A program made the translations under genes and the position numbers. A DNA stretch of 64,000 bases from Candidatus Enterococcus myersii (GTDB taxonomy: Bacteria; Bacillota; Bacilli; Lactobacillales; Enterococcaceae), in contig NZ_JAFLVT010000002.1 in the NCBI RefSeq assembly GCF_017316025.1, positions 1-64,000 of the forward strand. The letters run 5' to 3'. This document shows positions 1-6,861 of this stretch, piece after piece (within the stretch, counting starts at the first letter, position 1; each line of letters starts with the position of its first letter). Under the pieces are notes generated by a model. The model was given only the letters and a program-made list of their open reading frames with translations, was not told where the DNA came from and ran no database searches.

Positions 1-112
1 AAATCATTTAAGTCTTTTTGTAAATTATCAGTAAAAATTTCACCAAAATATACGTTGCAGTCAAAATATACAGGTAAAATGTTATAACTAATACGCTACG
101 TGCAGTGGTAAT

Positions 113-184
113 AAGTAGAAATTTTTAAATTTGAGTAGCAATTTAGCAATATGTTGCTCTTATTTGCAAAAGCTATGGGAATTG
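113..184. repeat. Dispersed intergenic repeat, single copy (124-bp family)
   Basis: An AT-rich stretch directly behind the 3' end of the lipid kinase gene. It aligns by eye with 53194-53266: both share TTTGAGTNGCAATTT, then GCAATAT-TTGCTCTTA and AAAGCT-TGG. It belongs to the repeat family seen as tandem 124-bp units at 11025, 17280 and 29618. Its function is unknown. Its place after a stop codon suggests a role in the 3' untranslated region. Confidence 0.55.
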
Positions 185-200
185 ACGAAGTCTTCTTTAT

Positions 201-1181
201 TTATTCTGGATAATACCAAATTAATTGTGGCCGGGTGGAAAAGGTGATATCAAAAGGGCGCAAGCCCATTACTTCACCATCTGCTTGACCGTATTCTGGA
301 ACAGTGGAGACAATTCTAAGTTTATGTCCGGTAAAATGGTGGTAATGTTTTGATGTTGTTAGTTTGTTGGTAATCAGACGAATAATCAACCCGAAAATTT
401 TAATCATCGAAATTCTTTCTACTACAACCAAGTCAATATCTGAGACAGTAGCTTTTGCCATGGGCGCAATCGCCACGCCGCCACCAAAATAGGGATGATT
501 GGTCGTAGTACATAAAAATGCTTTTTTAAACGTAAACTCTTCACCGTTGACCTCAAGTAAAATAGGGAAGCCCTTTTGTGTAAATAAAACTTTGACAATA
601 GAGGCGATATAAGCAAAGGAACCAAGATTATATTTGTTTAACGTTTTTTTAGTCATGGAATCATTCGTAGCCGCCACAATTGCTGCATCCAAACCAATAC
701 CGATATTGTTAATTGCCAGCCCTGTTTCCGTTTGAATTTTTTCTTCATAAGTCAACGTGTTAATAATTTGTGGCTCTTTTGCCCGCTGAATTGCCCAAAA
801 GGCTTTTTGGGGATCTTTTGGTAAGTTTATTCCCCGCGCAAAGTCATTGCCAGAGCCACCCGGGATATAGCTGACGGGAATTTCTTTGTCCATCCGGTAA
901 AATTGATTTAAAACTTGGTGTAAAGTGCCATCACCACCAATTACGACCAGCAAAGGATAAAGTTTATCTGCATAATCTGCTTTTATTTCCCCAGTCCAAC
1001 CAATTAGTTTAGAATTAGCAAGTTCTTTGGCTAATTCAGCTTCATGACCTGCATATTCGGTATAATAACTTTCGTAACTCATTTTTTGTTCATCTAATAA
1101 ATTTTGAATAATCGCACCGGTTTTCTTTCCATTGCCGTTGCCTGAAACCTGATTAATCAAGAGTATGTAATGGAATTTCAC
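201..1181 (-). CDS. Diacylglycerol/lipid kinase family protein (YegS/DagK-like)
   Basis: 326 residues. The N-terminus has the NQVSGNGNGKKTG nucleotide-binding loop. The central GGDGTLHQVLN and PGGSGNDFARG motifs are diagnostic of the DAGK catalytic domain, followed by the usual beta-sandwich C-terminal half. Members phosphorylate diacylglycerol or related lipids at the inner face of the membrane, recycling diacylglycerol into phosphatidate; the exact substrate is not readable here. The reading frame is open upstream, but I chose the GTG at 1181 because GAGGAG lies 8 bases before it and family homology starts there. The gene stands alone, read leftwards. A repeat follows its stop codon, and a leader with a strong hairpin and T-run lies upstream at 1255-1494. 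Confidence 0.88.
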   Translation of the reverse strand: MKFHYILLINQVSGNGNGKKTGAIIQNLLDEQKMSYESYYTEYAGHEAELAKELANSKLIGWTGEIKADYADKLYPLLVVIGGDGTLHQVLNQFYRMDKEIPVSYIPGGSGNDFARGINLPKDPQKAFWAIQRAKEPQIINTLTYEEKIQTETGLAINNIGIGLDAAIVAATNDSMTKKTLNKYNLGSFAYIASIVKVLFTQKGFPILLEVNGEEFTFKKAFLCTTTNHPYFGGGVAIAPMAKATVSDIDLVVVERISMIKIFGLIIRLITNKLTTSKHYHHFTGHKLRIVSTVPEYGQADGEVMGLRPFDITFSTRPQLIWYYPE

Positions 1182-1254
1182 AATGTTTGCTCCTCTTTTA
1201 CACTTAATGCTCCATATTTTAACAGAAAAAATAGAGGAGGGAAAAGAAAAAAGC

Positions 1255-1494
1255 ACACAAAAAAAGATCTAGTGAGTTTTTTTGTAACGTGTTACTCTTC
1301 TTGTTGCCTTTTTGTCCTTTTTATTAAGGTTCTGATGTCCACTTAATAAATGATAAACTCACTAGACCTATTCAATTAGTAAGGAGTAACTCAAATTCCC
1401 ACATCCTTTAACAATTTTTTTAAGTCTCATAACAATTCTTCGTTTTGTAGAACCTACATCGTCTACGTTACTGGGAATTCCTATGACCCCTTAC
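1255..1494 (-). ncRNA. Candidate small RNA or attenuated leader upstream of the lipid kinase gene
   Basis: On the minus strand a good promoter (1501-1529) would start transcription near 1494. The transcript would reach a 12-bp stem, TCTAGTGAGTTT (1355-1366) with AAACTCACTAGA (1268-1279), followed at once by a T-run of eight bases, which looks like an intrinsic terminator. The loop holds a second arm pair (TTATTAAG with CTTAATAA). A GTTACTC segment upstream could instead pair with GAGTAAC inside the loop, giving a competing fold. It may be a free RNA of about 235 nt or an attenuator for the lipid kinase. A 20-codon reading frame lies inside it (about 1430-1368) but has no clear ribosome binding site. 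No known RNA family was recognised. Confidence 0.45.
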
Positions 1495-1500
1495 ACTTAT

Positions 1501-1538
1501 TTTATACCATATACGAGCACTTTTTGCAAGCGTTTACA
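1501..1538 (-). promoter_or_regulatory. Leftward promoter overlapped by a cre (CcpA) site
   Basis: Read on the minus strand, TTGCAA (1524-1529) and TATAAA (1501-1506) are separated by 17 bases. TGCAAGCGTTTACA at 1525-1538 matches the catabolite-responsive element consensus fully and covers the -35 box, so CcpA would be expected to repress this promoter. The same cre lies about 90 bases upstream of the rightward gene at 1628 and could affect that as well. Confidence 0.6.
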
Positions 1539-1627
1539 ACGGGGGTTACAATTTTTTTTGCTTTTATCTGATAACTCGTGTTTTCTTTTAGCGTTAATTT
1601 TGCTATACTCCACAGGGGAGGAAAACG

Positions 1628-1882
1628 ATGAAATATTATCATTTAGTTGGATTTTCAGCAGTCTTATTTTTACTACAATGGGGTTGTGAAAATTTGTTAG
1701 GTTTAACTTACACCAAAGAGGCCAATTTATTTTTTGTCAGCTGTCAGATTATGGCGTTAAGCATTTATAGTCTATTTTTTTGTGTTTATTTCATTGCTAG
1801 TAAAAAACAAAGAACTAGTAAAAAGATAGCTGCTGTAGTTAAAATGGATCAAGACATCAAAAAACTTAAAAAAGCCAGTTAA
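1628..1882 (+). CDS. Small membrane protein of unknown function
   Basis: 84 residues, starting at an ATG behind a strong GGGGAGG site. There are two hydrophobic segments (about residues 6-24 and 34-57) and a lysine-rich cytoplasmic-looking tail. An extended -10 (TGCTATACT) lies just upstream. I do not recognise the family. It is followed after two bases by a preQ1-like aptamer and then queT, so it may be transcribed with queT, but nothing in the protein links it to queuosine. Confidence 0.6.
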   Translation: MKYYHLVGFSAVLFLLQWGCENLLGLTYTKEANLFFVSCQIMALSIYSLFFCVYFIASKKQRTSKKIAAVVKMDQDIKKLKKAS

Positions 1883-1884
1883 CC

Positions 1885-1927
1885 TCCCGCGGTTCATCAA
1901 CCATCCCGCGTCATCAAAACTCGGAGA
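1885..1927 (+). promoter_or_regulatory. preQ1-I riboswitch candidate
   Basis: The stem CGCGG/CCGCG encloses a TTCATCA-ACCATC loop. An A-rich tail, TCATCAAAACTCGG, follows and runs into the ribosome binding site of queT. This layout (short P1, GGTTC at the stem-loop boundary, CC in the loop able to pair with GG of the tail) is that of class I preQ1 aptamers, which form an H-type pseudoknot. Pairing of the tail would hide the AGAAGG site, so translational OFF control by preQ1 is expected. Confidence 0.65.
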
Positions 1928-1942
1928 AAGAAGGAATAATTT

Positions 1943-2443
1943 GTGCAAATGAGTAAACGTAGCAGTAATGTTAAAGTTTTGGCGGTAAATGCAATTGTTG
2001 CGGCTTTATATGTCGCCCTTTCGCTTATTACGCCCTTTTCTGCGGGACCTATTCAATTTCGGGTCTCAGAAAGTTTGAATCATTTAGTTGTTTTTAATCG
2101 TAAATATTTGTGGGGAGTCTTTTTAGGCGTCGTCATTTATAATGCCTTATTTGGTTATGGTATTTTAGATGTGCTCTTTGGTGGCGCGCAGACGCTATTG
2201 GCTTTAAGTCTCACGAGCTTTTTACAAAATAAAGTCAAAGACAAAAAAGTGTTGTTAGGTCTAAATATTGCCTTTTTCACTTTTAGTATGTTCTTAATTG
2301 CTATCATGCTAATGATTACGGCTAATTTACCATTTTGGCCAACGTACTTCACTACAGCTTTAAGTGAACTGATTATTATGAGTATTTCCGCACCATTGAT
2401 GTACTGGTTAAATAATAGCGTGAATTTTGATAAACAATTTTAA
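1943..2443 (+). CDS. queT: QueT family queuosine-precursor transporter
   Basis: 166 residues, all membrane segments (about five to six). The N-terminal AALYVALSLITPFSAGPIQFR and VSESLNHL signatures are those of the QueT family, the substrate-binding S component of an ECF-type transporter for preQ0/preQ1-like queuosine precursors. It needs the shared EcfAA'T module encoded elsewhere. The GTG at 1943 is preferred over the ATG at 1949 because the AGAAGG site is 8 bases ahead of it. A preQ1-I riboswitch candidate ends only 15 bases upstream, which supports the assignment. A hairpin terminator follows. Confidence 0.9.
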   Translation: MQMSKRSSNVKVLAVNAIVAALYVALSLITPFSAGPIQFRVSESLNHLVVFNRKYLWGVFLGVVIYNALFGYGILDVLFGGAQTLLALSLTSFLQNKVKDKKVLLGLNIAFFTFSMFLIAIMLMITANLPFWPTYFTTALSELIIMSISAPLMYWLNNSVNFDKQF

Positions 2444-2456
2444 ACGTATAGCATAA

Positions 2457-2492
2457 ATGGACTTAGCAATTTTTTGCCAAGTCCATTTTTTT
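2457..2492 (+). terminator. Intrinsic terminator after queT
   Basis: ATGGACTT and AAGTCCAT form a stem around a loop, followed by seven T residues. Confidence 0.85.
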
Positions 2493-2566
2493 AGCTTCTG
2501 TTTTAATTTTAATCAGTAAATAGCCAAGACCTTAGCCCATATTTTCAAAAATCAGCTATGATTTTT

Positions 2567-3208
2567 TTATTCTGAAAGAGTTAGATCTTCAACTTCAACA
2601 ACTTTGAAATTCTTACTTTCTAAATGACTAATAATTTTATCGCACAACGCTTTGTCAGTTTTGGCTGGCAGTGTAATTAATGTGCGACGAATAAATTCAT
2701 CTTTACCGATATCTAAGGTAATACAGCTGGCGATGCTACTGTATTTTGCGATGATTTTACTAATAGCAGCTAAATCACCTTGTTTACCTGTTGAGGCAAT
2801 TGTTAAAACGTAACTTCCCTGATCAATACTCCACGATTGGGATAACATATTTAATAAGGAACTATGAGTTAAAATACCATAAAATTCATTATTTTCATTT
2901 AAAACCGCAATATAAGGAAGTTCTTTAATCGTAAAGAATACTTTAAAGAAAGAAGAATTTACATAAATAAATTTTGTTGCATTTTTCAATAAATGAGTAA
3001 CAGGTAAATTCATATCACCGCCGTTAGCTTTGTGGCGGTAAATGTGCATTTTATAAATGTTGCCGCGGAAAATTTTTTCACTTTCATCTAGAATCGGTAC
3101 ACAGCGGAAACCAGAATCTTCTAGAATTTCCAATGCTTCAGCCAGTGTTGCTGTTTCTTTGACCGTAGTCAAATCTCTTTTTTTATACACCATGGTTTTA
3201 AGTAACAT
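2567..3208 (-). CDS. cbpA: CBS-pair/ACT domain protein, c-di-AMP-binding CbpA-like
   Basis: 213 residues. Two CBS repeats fill about residues 1-130 (CVPILDES and YIAVLNENNEFYGILT are typical CBS strands). An ACT-like domain follows (about 135-205, SYVLTIASTGKQGDLAAISKIIAKY). This CBS-CBS-ACT architecture is that of the Listeria c-di-AMP receptor CbpA; the shorter B. subtilis DarB/YkuL has only the CBS pair. c-di-AMP receptors link potassium, osmotic and stringent responses, but the partner of this one is unknown. The start is an ATG with GGAGGG upstream. It is a single gene convergent with queT. The family is well supported; c-di-AMP binding is inferred. Confidence 0.72.
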   Translation of the reverse strand: MLLKTMVYKKRDLTTVKETATLAEALEILEDSGFRCVPILDESEKIFRGNIYKMHIYRHKANGGDMNLPVTHLLKNATKFIYVNSSFFKVFFTIKELPYIAVLNENNEFYGILTHSSLLNMLSQSWSIDQGSYVLTIASTGKQGDLAAISKIIAKYSSIASCITLDIGKDEFIRRTLITLPAKTDKALCDKIISHLESKNFKVVEVEDLTLSE

Positions 3209-3287
3209 AACAAACCCTCCATTGTCTCCAATTTAACAAATTAATCATATCATATTCTCTATAAAAAGACATAACCGACTACCTTCA

Positions 3288-3316
3288 TTGACAGTCCGAA
3301 AAAAACATGCTAAGTT
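3288..3316 (+). promoter_or_regulatory. Promoter of rpmG-secE
   Basis: TTGACA at 3288-3293 and TAAGTT at 3311-3316 with a 17-base spacer. Confidence 0.6.
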
Positions 3317-3394
3317 AAAGTGTACTTTTGTGAAGAAATTAACCGAAACTCGGGTAATTTTAAAAGTGTGATAAATTTGAAGGAGGCCATAAAG

Positions 3395-3547
3395 ATGGGT
3401 GCGAAAAAAGCCGCTTTAGCCTGCTCCGTTTGCGGATCTCGTAACTACACTAAATCAGTGAGTGAAGGGAAAAAAGGCGAACGTTTGGAGATTAATAAAT
3501 TTTGTAAATATTGCAATCAATATACATTGCATCGAGAAACCAAATAG
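3395..3547 (+). CDS. rpmG: 50S ribosomal protein L33
   Basis: 50 residues. The paired cysteines CSVC and CKYC mark the zinc-binding form of L33. The start at 3395 is set by AAGGAGG 8 bases upstream; codons further upstream in frame are not part of the protein. As in other Firmicutes, the rpmG copy lies directly before secE and nusG. Many Firmicutes carry more than one L33, with zinc-free copies induced under zinc shortage; other copies would lie outside this window. Confidence 0.93.
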   Translation: MGAKKAALACSVCGSRNYTKSVSEGKKGERLEINKFCKYCNQYTLHRETK

Positions 3548-3559
3548 GAGGCAGCAGGC

Positions 3560-3730
3560 ATGAAATTTTTACGTAGTGTAATAGACGAAATGAAAAATGT
3601 AACATGGCCCACCAAAGCTCAGTTACGCAAAGATACATTGGTTGTCATTGAAACATCTTTGATTTTTGCTGCAATGTTTTTTGTGATGGACACTGTGATT
3701 AAGAGTGTCTTCGGCTGGATTTTAAAATAA
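3560..3730 (+). CDS. secE: Preprotein translocase subunit SecE
   Basis: 56 residues (MKFLRSVIDEMKNVTWPTKA...), with the amphipathic helix ending in the invariant VTWPT motif and one C-terminal membrane span. SecE clamps the two halves of SecY in the SecYEG channel. It starts 12 bases after rpmG behind a GGAGG site, so the two genes are co-transcribed. Its length is normal for Gram-positive SecE. Confidence 0.93.
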   Translation: MKFLRSVIDEMKNVTWPTKAQLRKDTLVVIETSLIFAAMFFVMDTVIKSVFGWILK

Positions 3731-3828
3731 ATTAACTAGCTGAATAATACAAAAAATGCTATAATAGCCAAGAAGAAAAACTTCGGGTAACTGAGGTTTT
3801 TTTATTTTAGACAAAAGGAGCCAAACAA

Positions 3829-4371
3829 ATGGAATCATTTGAAAGAAACTGGTATGTGCTGCACACGTATTCTGGTTATGAAAACAAAGTTAAAGCAAAC
3901 ATTGAATCACGGGCGCAAAGTATGGGTATGGGAGATTTTATTTTTCGCGTTGTCGTCCCAGAAGAAACTGAAAAAGAGCTAAAGAACGGTAAAGAAAAAG
4001 AAGTCGTTCATAAAACTTTTCCAGGTTATGTTTTAGTGGAAATGGTCATGACAGATGAATCGTGGTATGTAGTGCGGAATACGCCTGGTGTTACCGGTTT
4101 TGTCGGCTCACACGGTGCTGGTAGTAAACCTGCGCCTTTATTACAAGAAGAAATCAATCATATCTTACGCTCCATCGGTATGAGTACAAGAACTAGTGAT
4201 TTAGAAGTCAACGTTGGTGATACAGTTAAAATCATTGAAGGTGCATTTGCTGGTTTGGAAGGGCAAGTTGCTGAAATTGATGAAGAAAAACAAAAACTAA
4301 AAGTCAACATTGATATGTTCGGCCGCGAAACAAGTACGGAATTAGATTTTGAACAAGTAGATAGCCTATAA
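3829..4371 (+). CDS. nusG: Transcription termination/antitermination factor NusG
   Basis: 180 residues. The NGN domain (about 1-115) begins NWYVLHTYSGYENKVKANIE and contains FPGYVLVEM and TPGVTGFVG; the KOW domain (about 125-180) contains VGDTVKIIEGAFAGLEGQV. NusG binds RNA polymerase and couples it to Rho, ribosomes or pausing signals. An extended -10 (TGCTATAAT near 3756) lies in the gap after secE, so nusG may also have its own promoter. A large nested structure follows the stop codon. Confidence 0.95.
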   Translation: MESFERNWYVLHTYSGYENKVKANIESRAQSMGMGDFIFRVVVPEETEKELKNGKEKEVVHKTFPGYVLVEMVMTDESWYVVRNTPGVTGFVGSHGAGSKPAPLLQEEINHILRSIGMSTRTSDLEVNVGDTVKIIEGAFAGLEGQVAEIDEEKQKLKVNIDMFGRETSTELDFEQVDSL

Positions 4372-4375
4372 AATA

Positions 4376-4589
4376 GGTTGTAATAAACTTGTCTTACATT
4401 TTTATAAAAATACCTAAGAAAGAAATGTTCAGGCTAATTGCCTGGCATACTGCAAAGTGTAAATTGGCAGTATACATTTTGGACTTAGGTATTTTTTTGT
4501 TGATCTTGAAAAATACAAGCTTATAAGACAAGTATAATTTTTTTAGATATATTGTGCTAATTATTAAAAAAATTATCAGGTTACAACCA
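4376..4589 (+). other. Nested multi-stem RNA/DNA structure with terminator, downstream of nusG
   Basis: Five levels of inverted repeats share one centre: GGTTGTAA (4376-4383)/TTACAACC (4582-4589); ACTTGTCTTA (4387-4396)/TAAGACAAGT (4524-4533); AAAAATACCTAAG (4406-4418)/CTTAGGTATTTTT (4484-4496); AAATGT (4423-4428)/ACATTT (4474-4479). Inside sit two side-by-side hairpins, CAGGC-GCCTG (4430-4444) and ATACTGC-GCAGTAT (4447-4473), making a three-way junction. The third pair is followed by a T-run, so at least that part can end nusG transcription. The rest is more than a terminator needs. It may be a structured RNA or a small mobile palindromic element. Confidence 0.6.
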
Positions 4590-4710
4590 GTTATGTATTT
4601 CCTTTACTGTTCTAAATAAATGAAGCTGTTAGTTCTTTTTTAGTTGAAATTACTTTAAAAAAACAGGATTTTTCTGATTAAGCGTGCTATTTTATTTGTT
4701 AAACTTTTTC

Positions 4711-4758
4711 TTGACAGATAATGTTAGCGCTTTTATAATTGGTCTGTGGTTACTACCA
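4711..4758 (+). promoter_or_regulatory. PTS operon promoter with GntR operator at the start site
   Basis: TTGACA (4711-4716), a 17-base spacer and TATAAT (4734-4739) form a consensus promoter. The palindrome TGGTTACTACCA (4747-4758) lies across the expected start site. Its exact reverse complement occurs in the same place before the GntR gene (8035-8046), so it is very probably that regulator's operator. TGTTAGCGCTTTTA (4723-4736) in the spacer and -10 is a weak cre-like match, so CcpA may also act here. Confidence 0.75.
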
Positions 4759-4792
4759 GATAGAGTAACAAAAGATTCAAGGAGGGGATAAG

Positions 4793-5227
4793 ATGATTGG
4801 TTGTATATTAACTGGTCACGGTTCGTTTGCGCCGGGAGTTTACGGGGCATTAACAATGATTGCCGGAGAACAAGATTTTTTTGATGTAATTGCCTTTGAG
4901 GATGGTCAAAATGTCGATGATTTTGAAGAAAAAATGAAACAAGCGGTAAAACAATTAGATCAAACCTGTGAAGGTGTTTTAATCTTTAGCGATTTATTGG
5001 GAGGTTCACCTTTTAAAACTGCAATGATTGCAGCACAAGATTTTGATGCAGTAGAAGTTATTGCAGGTGCCAATTTACCCATGCTTATTGAAACAATTGG
5101 TTTGCGTTATGCCAATACAGACTTAGAACAATTAACACAACAAGCAATAACAGCCGGACAAACCGGTGTCGTTCATCCCAAGCTGGTTATTAAAGAAGAC
5201 GAGGAATTCGGGGAAGAAGGAATTTAA
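4793..5227 (+). CDS. PTS mannose-family EIIA component
   Basis: 144 residues. The ILTGHGSFAPG start carries the phosphorylated histidine (His9) of mannose-class EIIA domains, and FSDLLGGSPF is the conserved second motif. It takes phosphate from HPr and passes it to the EIIB encoded two genes downstream. Here EIIA is a free protein rather than fused to EIIB as in E. coli ManX. It is the first gene of a five-gene operon behind a consensus promoter and an AAGGAGGGG site. The AgaS-type isomerase next door points to galactosamine, N-acetylgalactosamine or a related amino sugar as substrate; this is inference. Confidence 0.9.
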   Translation: MIGCILTGHGSFAPGVYGALTMIAGEQDFFDVIAFEDGQNVDDFEEKMKQAVKQLDQTCEGVLIFSDLLGGSPFKTAMIAAQDFDAVEVIAGANLPMLIETIGLRYANTDLEQLTQQAITAGQTGVVHPKLVIKEDEEFGEEGI

Positions 5228-5229
5228 TT

Positions 5230-5517
5230 ATGAGCATTTGGAACAGTATTCTGGGTGCTTCGATTGTGGTATTAATTTTTGTAATCGCTTTTGCTATTAT
5301 TTATTATTTTGTGGGCGCCCGTGGCATGAAGTCACAAAAAGAGCATTTCAAAAAATTACATCAATCTCTTGCGCCAGGACAACAAGTGAAGTTTGCAAAT
5401 GGGCTTTATGGCACTGTGAAAGTTATTAATCAAAAGAAGGAAACAGTGGATATTGAAGTCAAGTCAGGAACTATTATTGAAGTTTCTCGGTACGCAATTT
5501 CAGAAATCGTTAAATAA
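5230..5517 (+). CDS. YajC-like membrane protein inside the PTS operon
   Basis: 95 residues with one N-terminal membrane helix (about 8-30). The YajC-type soluble stretch follows (GARGMKSQKEHFKKL, then PGQQVKFANGLYGTVKVI). It starts two bases after EIIA and is clearly part of the operon. YajC-like proteins also occur in streptococcal mannose-family PTS operons for glycosaminoglycan sugars. Whether this one helps Sec translocation or the PTS permease is not known; its location favours a PTS-linked role. Confidence 0.78.
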   Translation: MSIWNSILGASIVVLIFVIAFAIIYYFVGARGMKSQKEHFKKLHQSLAPGQQVKFANGLYGTVKVINQKKETVDIEVKSGTIIEVSRYAISEIVK

Positions 5518-5544
5518 AAAACATTTAATTTAGGGGGAATTCTC

Positions 5545-6027
5545 ATGTCAGAACCAAATATTTTATTAACACGTATTGATAATCGTTTAATTCACGGACA
5601 AGTAGCAACACAATGGAATGGTACTTTAGGAGCTAATTTGATTTTAGTAGCCAACGATAAAGTAGCAGGAGACAAAGTGCGCCAAGGATTAATGGATATG
5701 GCTGCGCCAACTGGAGTTCAAACACGGTATTTCTCGATCCAAAAGACGATCGATATCATCCACAAAGCATCACCAAAACAAAAGATCTTCATTATTGCGG
5801 AAAATCCTGAAGACGTTTTGAAATTAGTTGAAGGAGGAGTGCCAATTAAAAAATTGAATATTGGAAACATGCATATGGCAGAAGGAAAACGCCAAGTTGC
5901 GACAACGGTAGCTGTGGATGATGCAGACGTTGCAGCCTTTAAAAAATTGCAAGATTTAGGGGTGGAACTTGAAATACGCCGCGTACCAACTACAGCAGTA
6001 GAAGACAGTAGCAAACTATTCAACTAA
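5545..6027 (+). CDS. PTS mannose/fructose/sorbose-family EIIB component
   Basis: 160 residues. ILLTRIDNRLIHGQVATQW contains the active-site His17 of mannose-class EIIB domains. It receives phosphate from EIIA and transfers it to the sugar during uptake through EIIC/EIID. Length and sequence are ordinary for a stand-alone EIIB. It sits behind AGGGGGAA, 27 bases after the YajC-like gene. Confidence 0.92.
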   Translation: MSEPNILLTRIDNRLIHGQVATQWNGTLGANLILVANDKVAGDKVRQGLMDMAAPTGVQTRYFSIQKTIDIIHKASPKQKIFIIAENPEDVLKLVEGGVPIKKLNIGNMHMAEGKRQVATTVAVDDADVAAFKKLQDLGVELEIRRVPTTAVEDSSKLFN

Positions 6028-6054
6028 GCTTGTGCTTAAGGAGGGAGTTTAAGA

Positions 6055-6861
6055 ATGGATTATAATTTCATTCAGATTTTATTGGTCTTTATCGTGACGT
6101 TTGTCGCTGCAATTGACCAATTCAGTTTCTTGGAATCATTATATCAACCAATTGTTACGGGTATGGTAATTGGTCTTATTTTAGGGGATTTACAAACAGG
6201 TTTAATCGTTGGTGGTACGTATCAATTAATGACCATCGGCAATATGCCCGTTGGGGGAGCACAGCCGCCTAACGCCGTTATCGGTGGGATTATGGCCGCT
6301 ATTTTATCGATTACATTGAAATTAGAACCAACTGCAGCTGTTGCAACAGCAATTCCATTTTCTTTATTAGGTCAATATGCAGTTACTTTAATTTTCTCTG
6401 CAATGTCACCAGTGATGTCTGTTGCAGATAACTACGCTCACGAAGCCAACACAAAAGGAATTGACCGCATTAACTATTTAGCGATGGCTGCAATTGGTGC
6501 TATCTTTGGTTTAATCGTTGTCTTATTCTTTATCGGTGGTGCAACTTTTGGTGAACAAGTCGTTAGTGCCATTCCTGAATGGTTAATGAAAGGTTTATCA
6601 GCTGCCGGCGGTATGATGCGTTATGTCGGTTTTGCAATTTTATTAAAAGTTATGGTTTCGCGCGATATGTGGGGCTTTTACTTTATGGGCTTTGGTCTAG
6701 CAACAATCGTAATGGCAGCTCCAAGTCTATCAGGTCCAGCCTTGATTATCTTGGCATTTATCGGTTTTGCGTTAGCCTTCTGGGATTACCAAATCCAATC
6801 TAAATTCAAAACAGCAACAGCCAATGCAAATGACTTCGGAGGTGACGAAGATGGCATATAA
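6055..6861 (+). CDS. PTS mannose-family EIIC component
   Basis: 268 residues with about seven hydrophobic segments. IDQFSFLESLYQPIVTGMVIGLILGD and VGGTYQLMTIGNMPVGGAQPPNAVIGGI are hallmark EIIC (Sorbose PTS EIIC) sequences. It forms the sugar-translocating membrane complex with EIID. The stop codon lies inside the EIID gene, so translation of the two is coupled. Confidence 0.92.
   Translation: MDYNFIQILLVFIVTFVAAIDQFSFLESLYQPIVTGMVIGLILGDLQTGLIVGGTYQLMTIGNMPVGGAQPPNAVIGGIMAAILSITLKLEPTAAVATAIPFSLLGQYAVTLIFSAMSPVMSVADNYAHEANTKGIDRINYLAMAAIGAIFGLIVVLFFIGGATFGEQVVSAIPEWLMKGLSAAGGMMRYVGFAILLKVMVSRDMWGFYFMGFGLATIVMAAPSLSGPALIILAFIGFALAFWDYQIQSKFKTATANANDFGGDEDGI

Noticed and set aside
1-96. A leftward open frame of about 31 codons running off the window edge
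   Set aside because: It has no ATG, GTG or TTG start and no ribosome binding site, and the sequence matches no family I know. In such AT-rich DNA it may be chance. More sequence to the left is needed.
1255-1500. T-box or 6S RNA
   Set aside because: No T-box AGGGTGGNACCGCG core and no specifier loop; no long closing stem with a central bubble as in 6S RNA. It is left as an unassigned RNA candidate.
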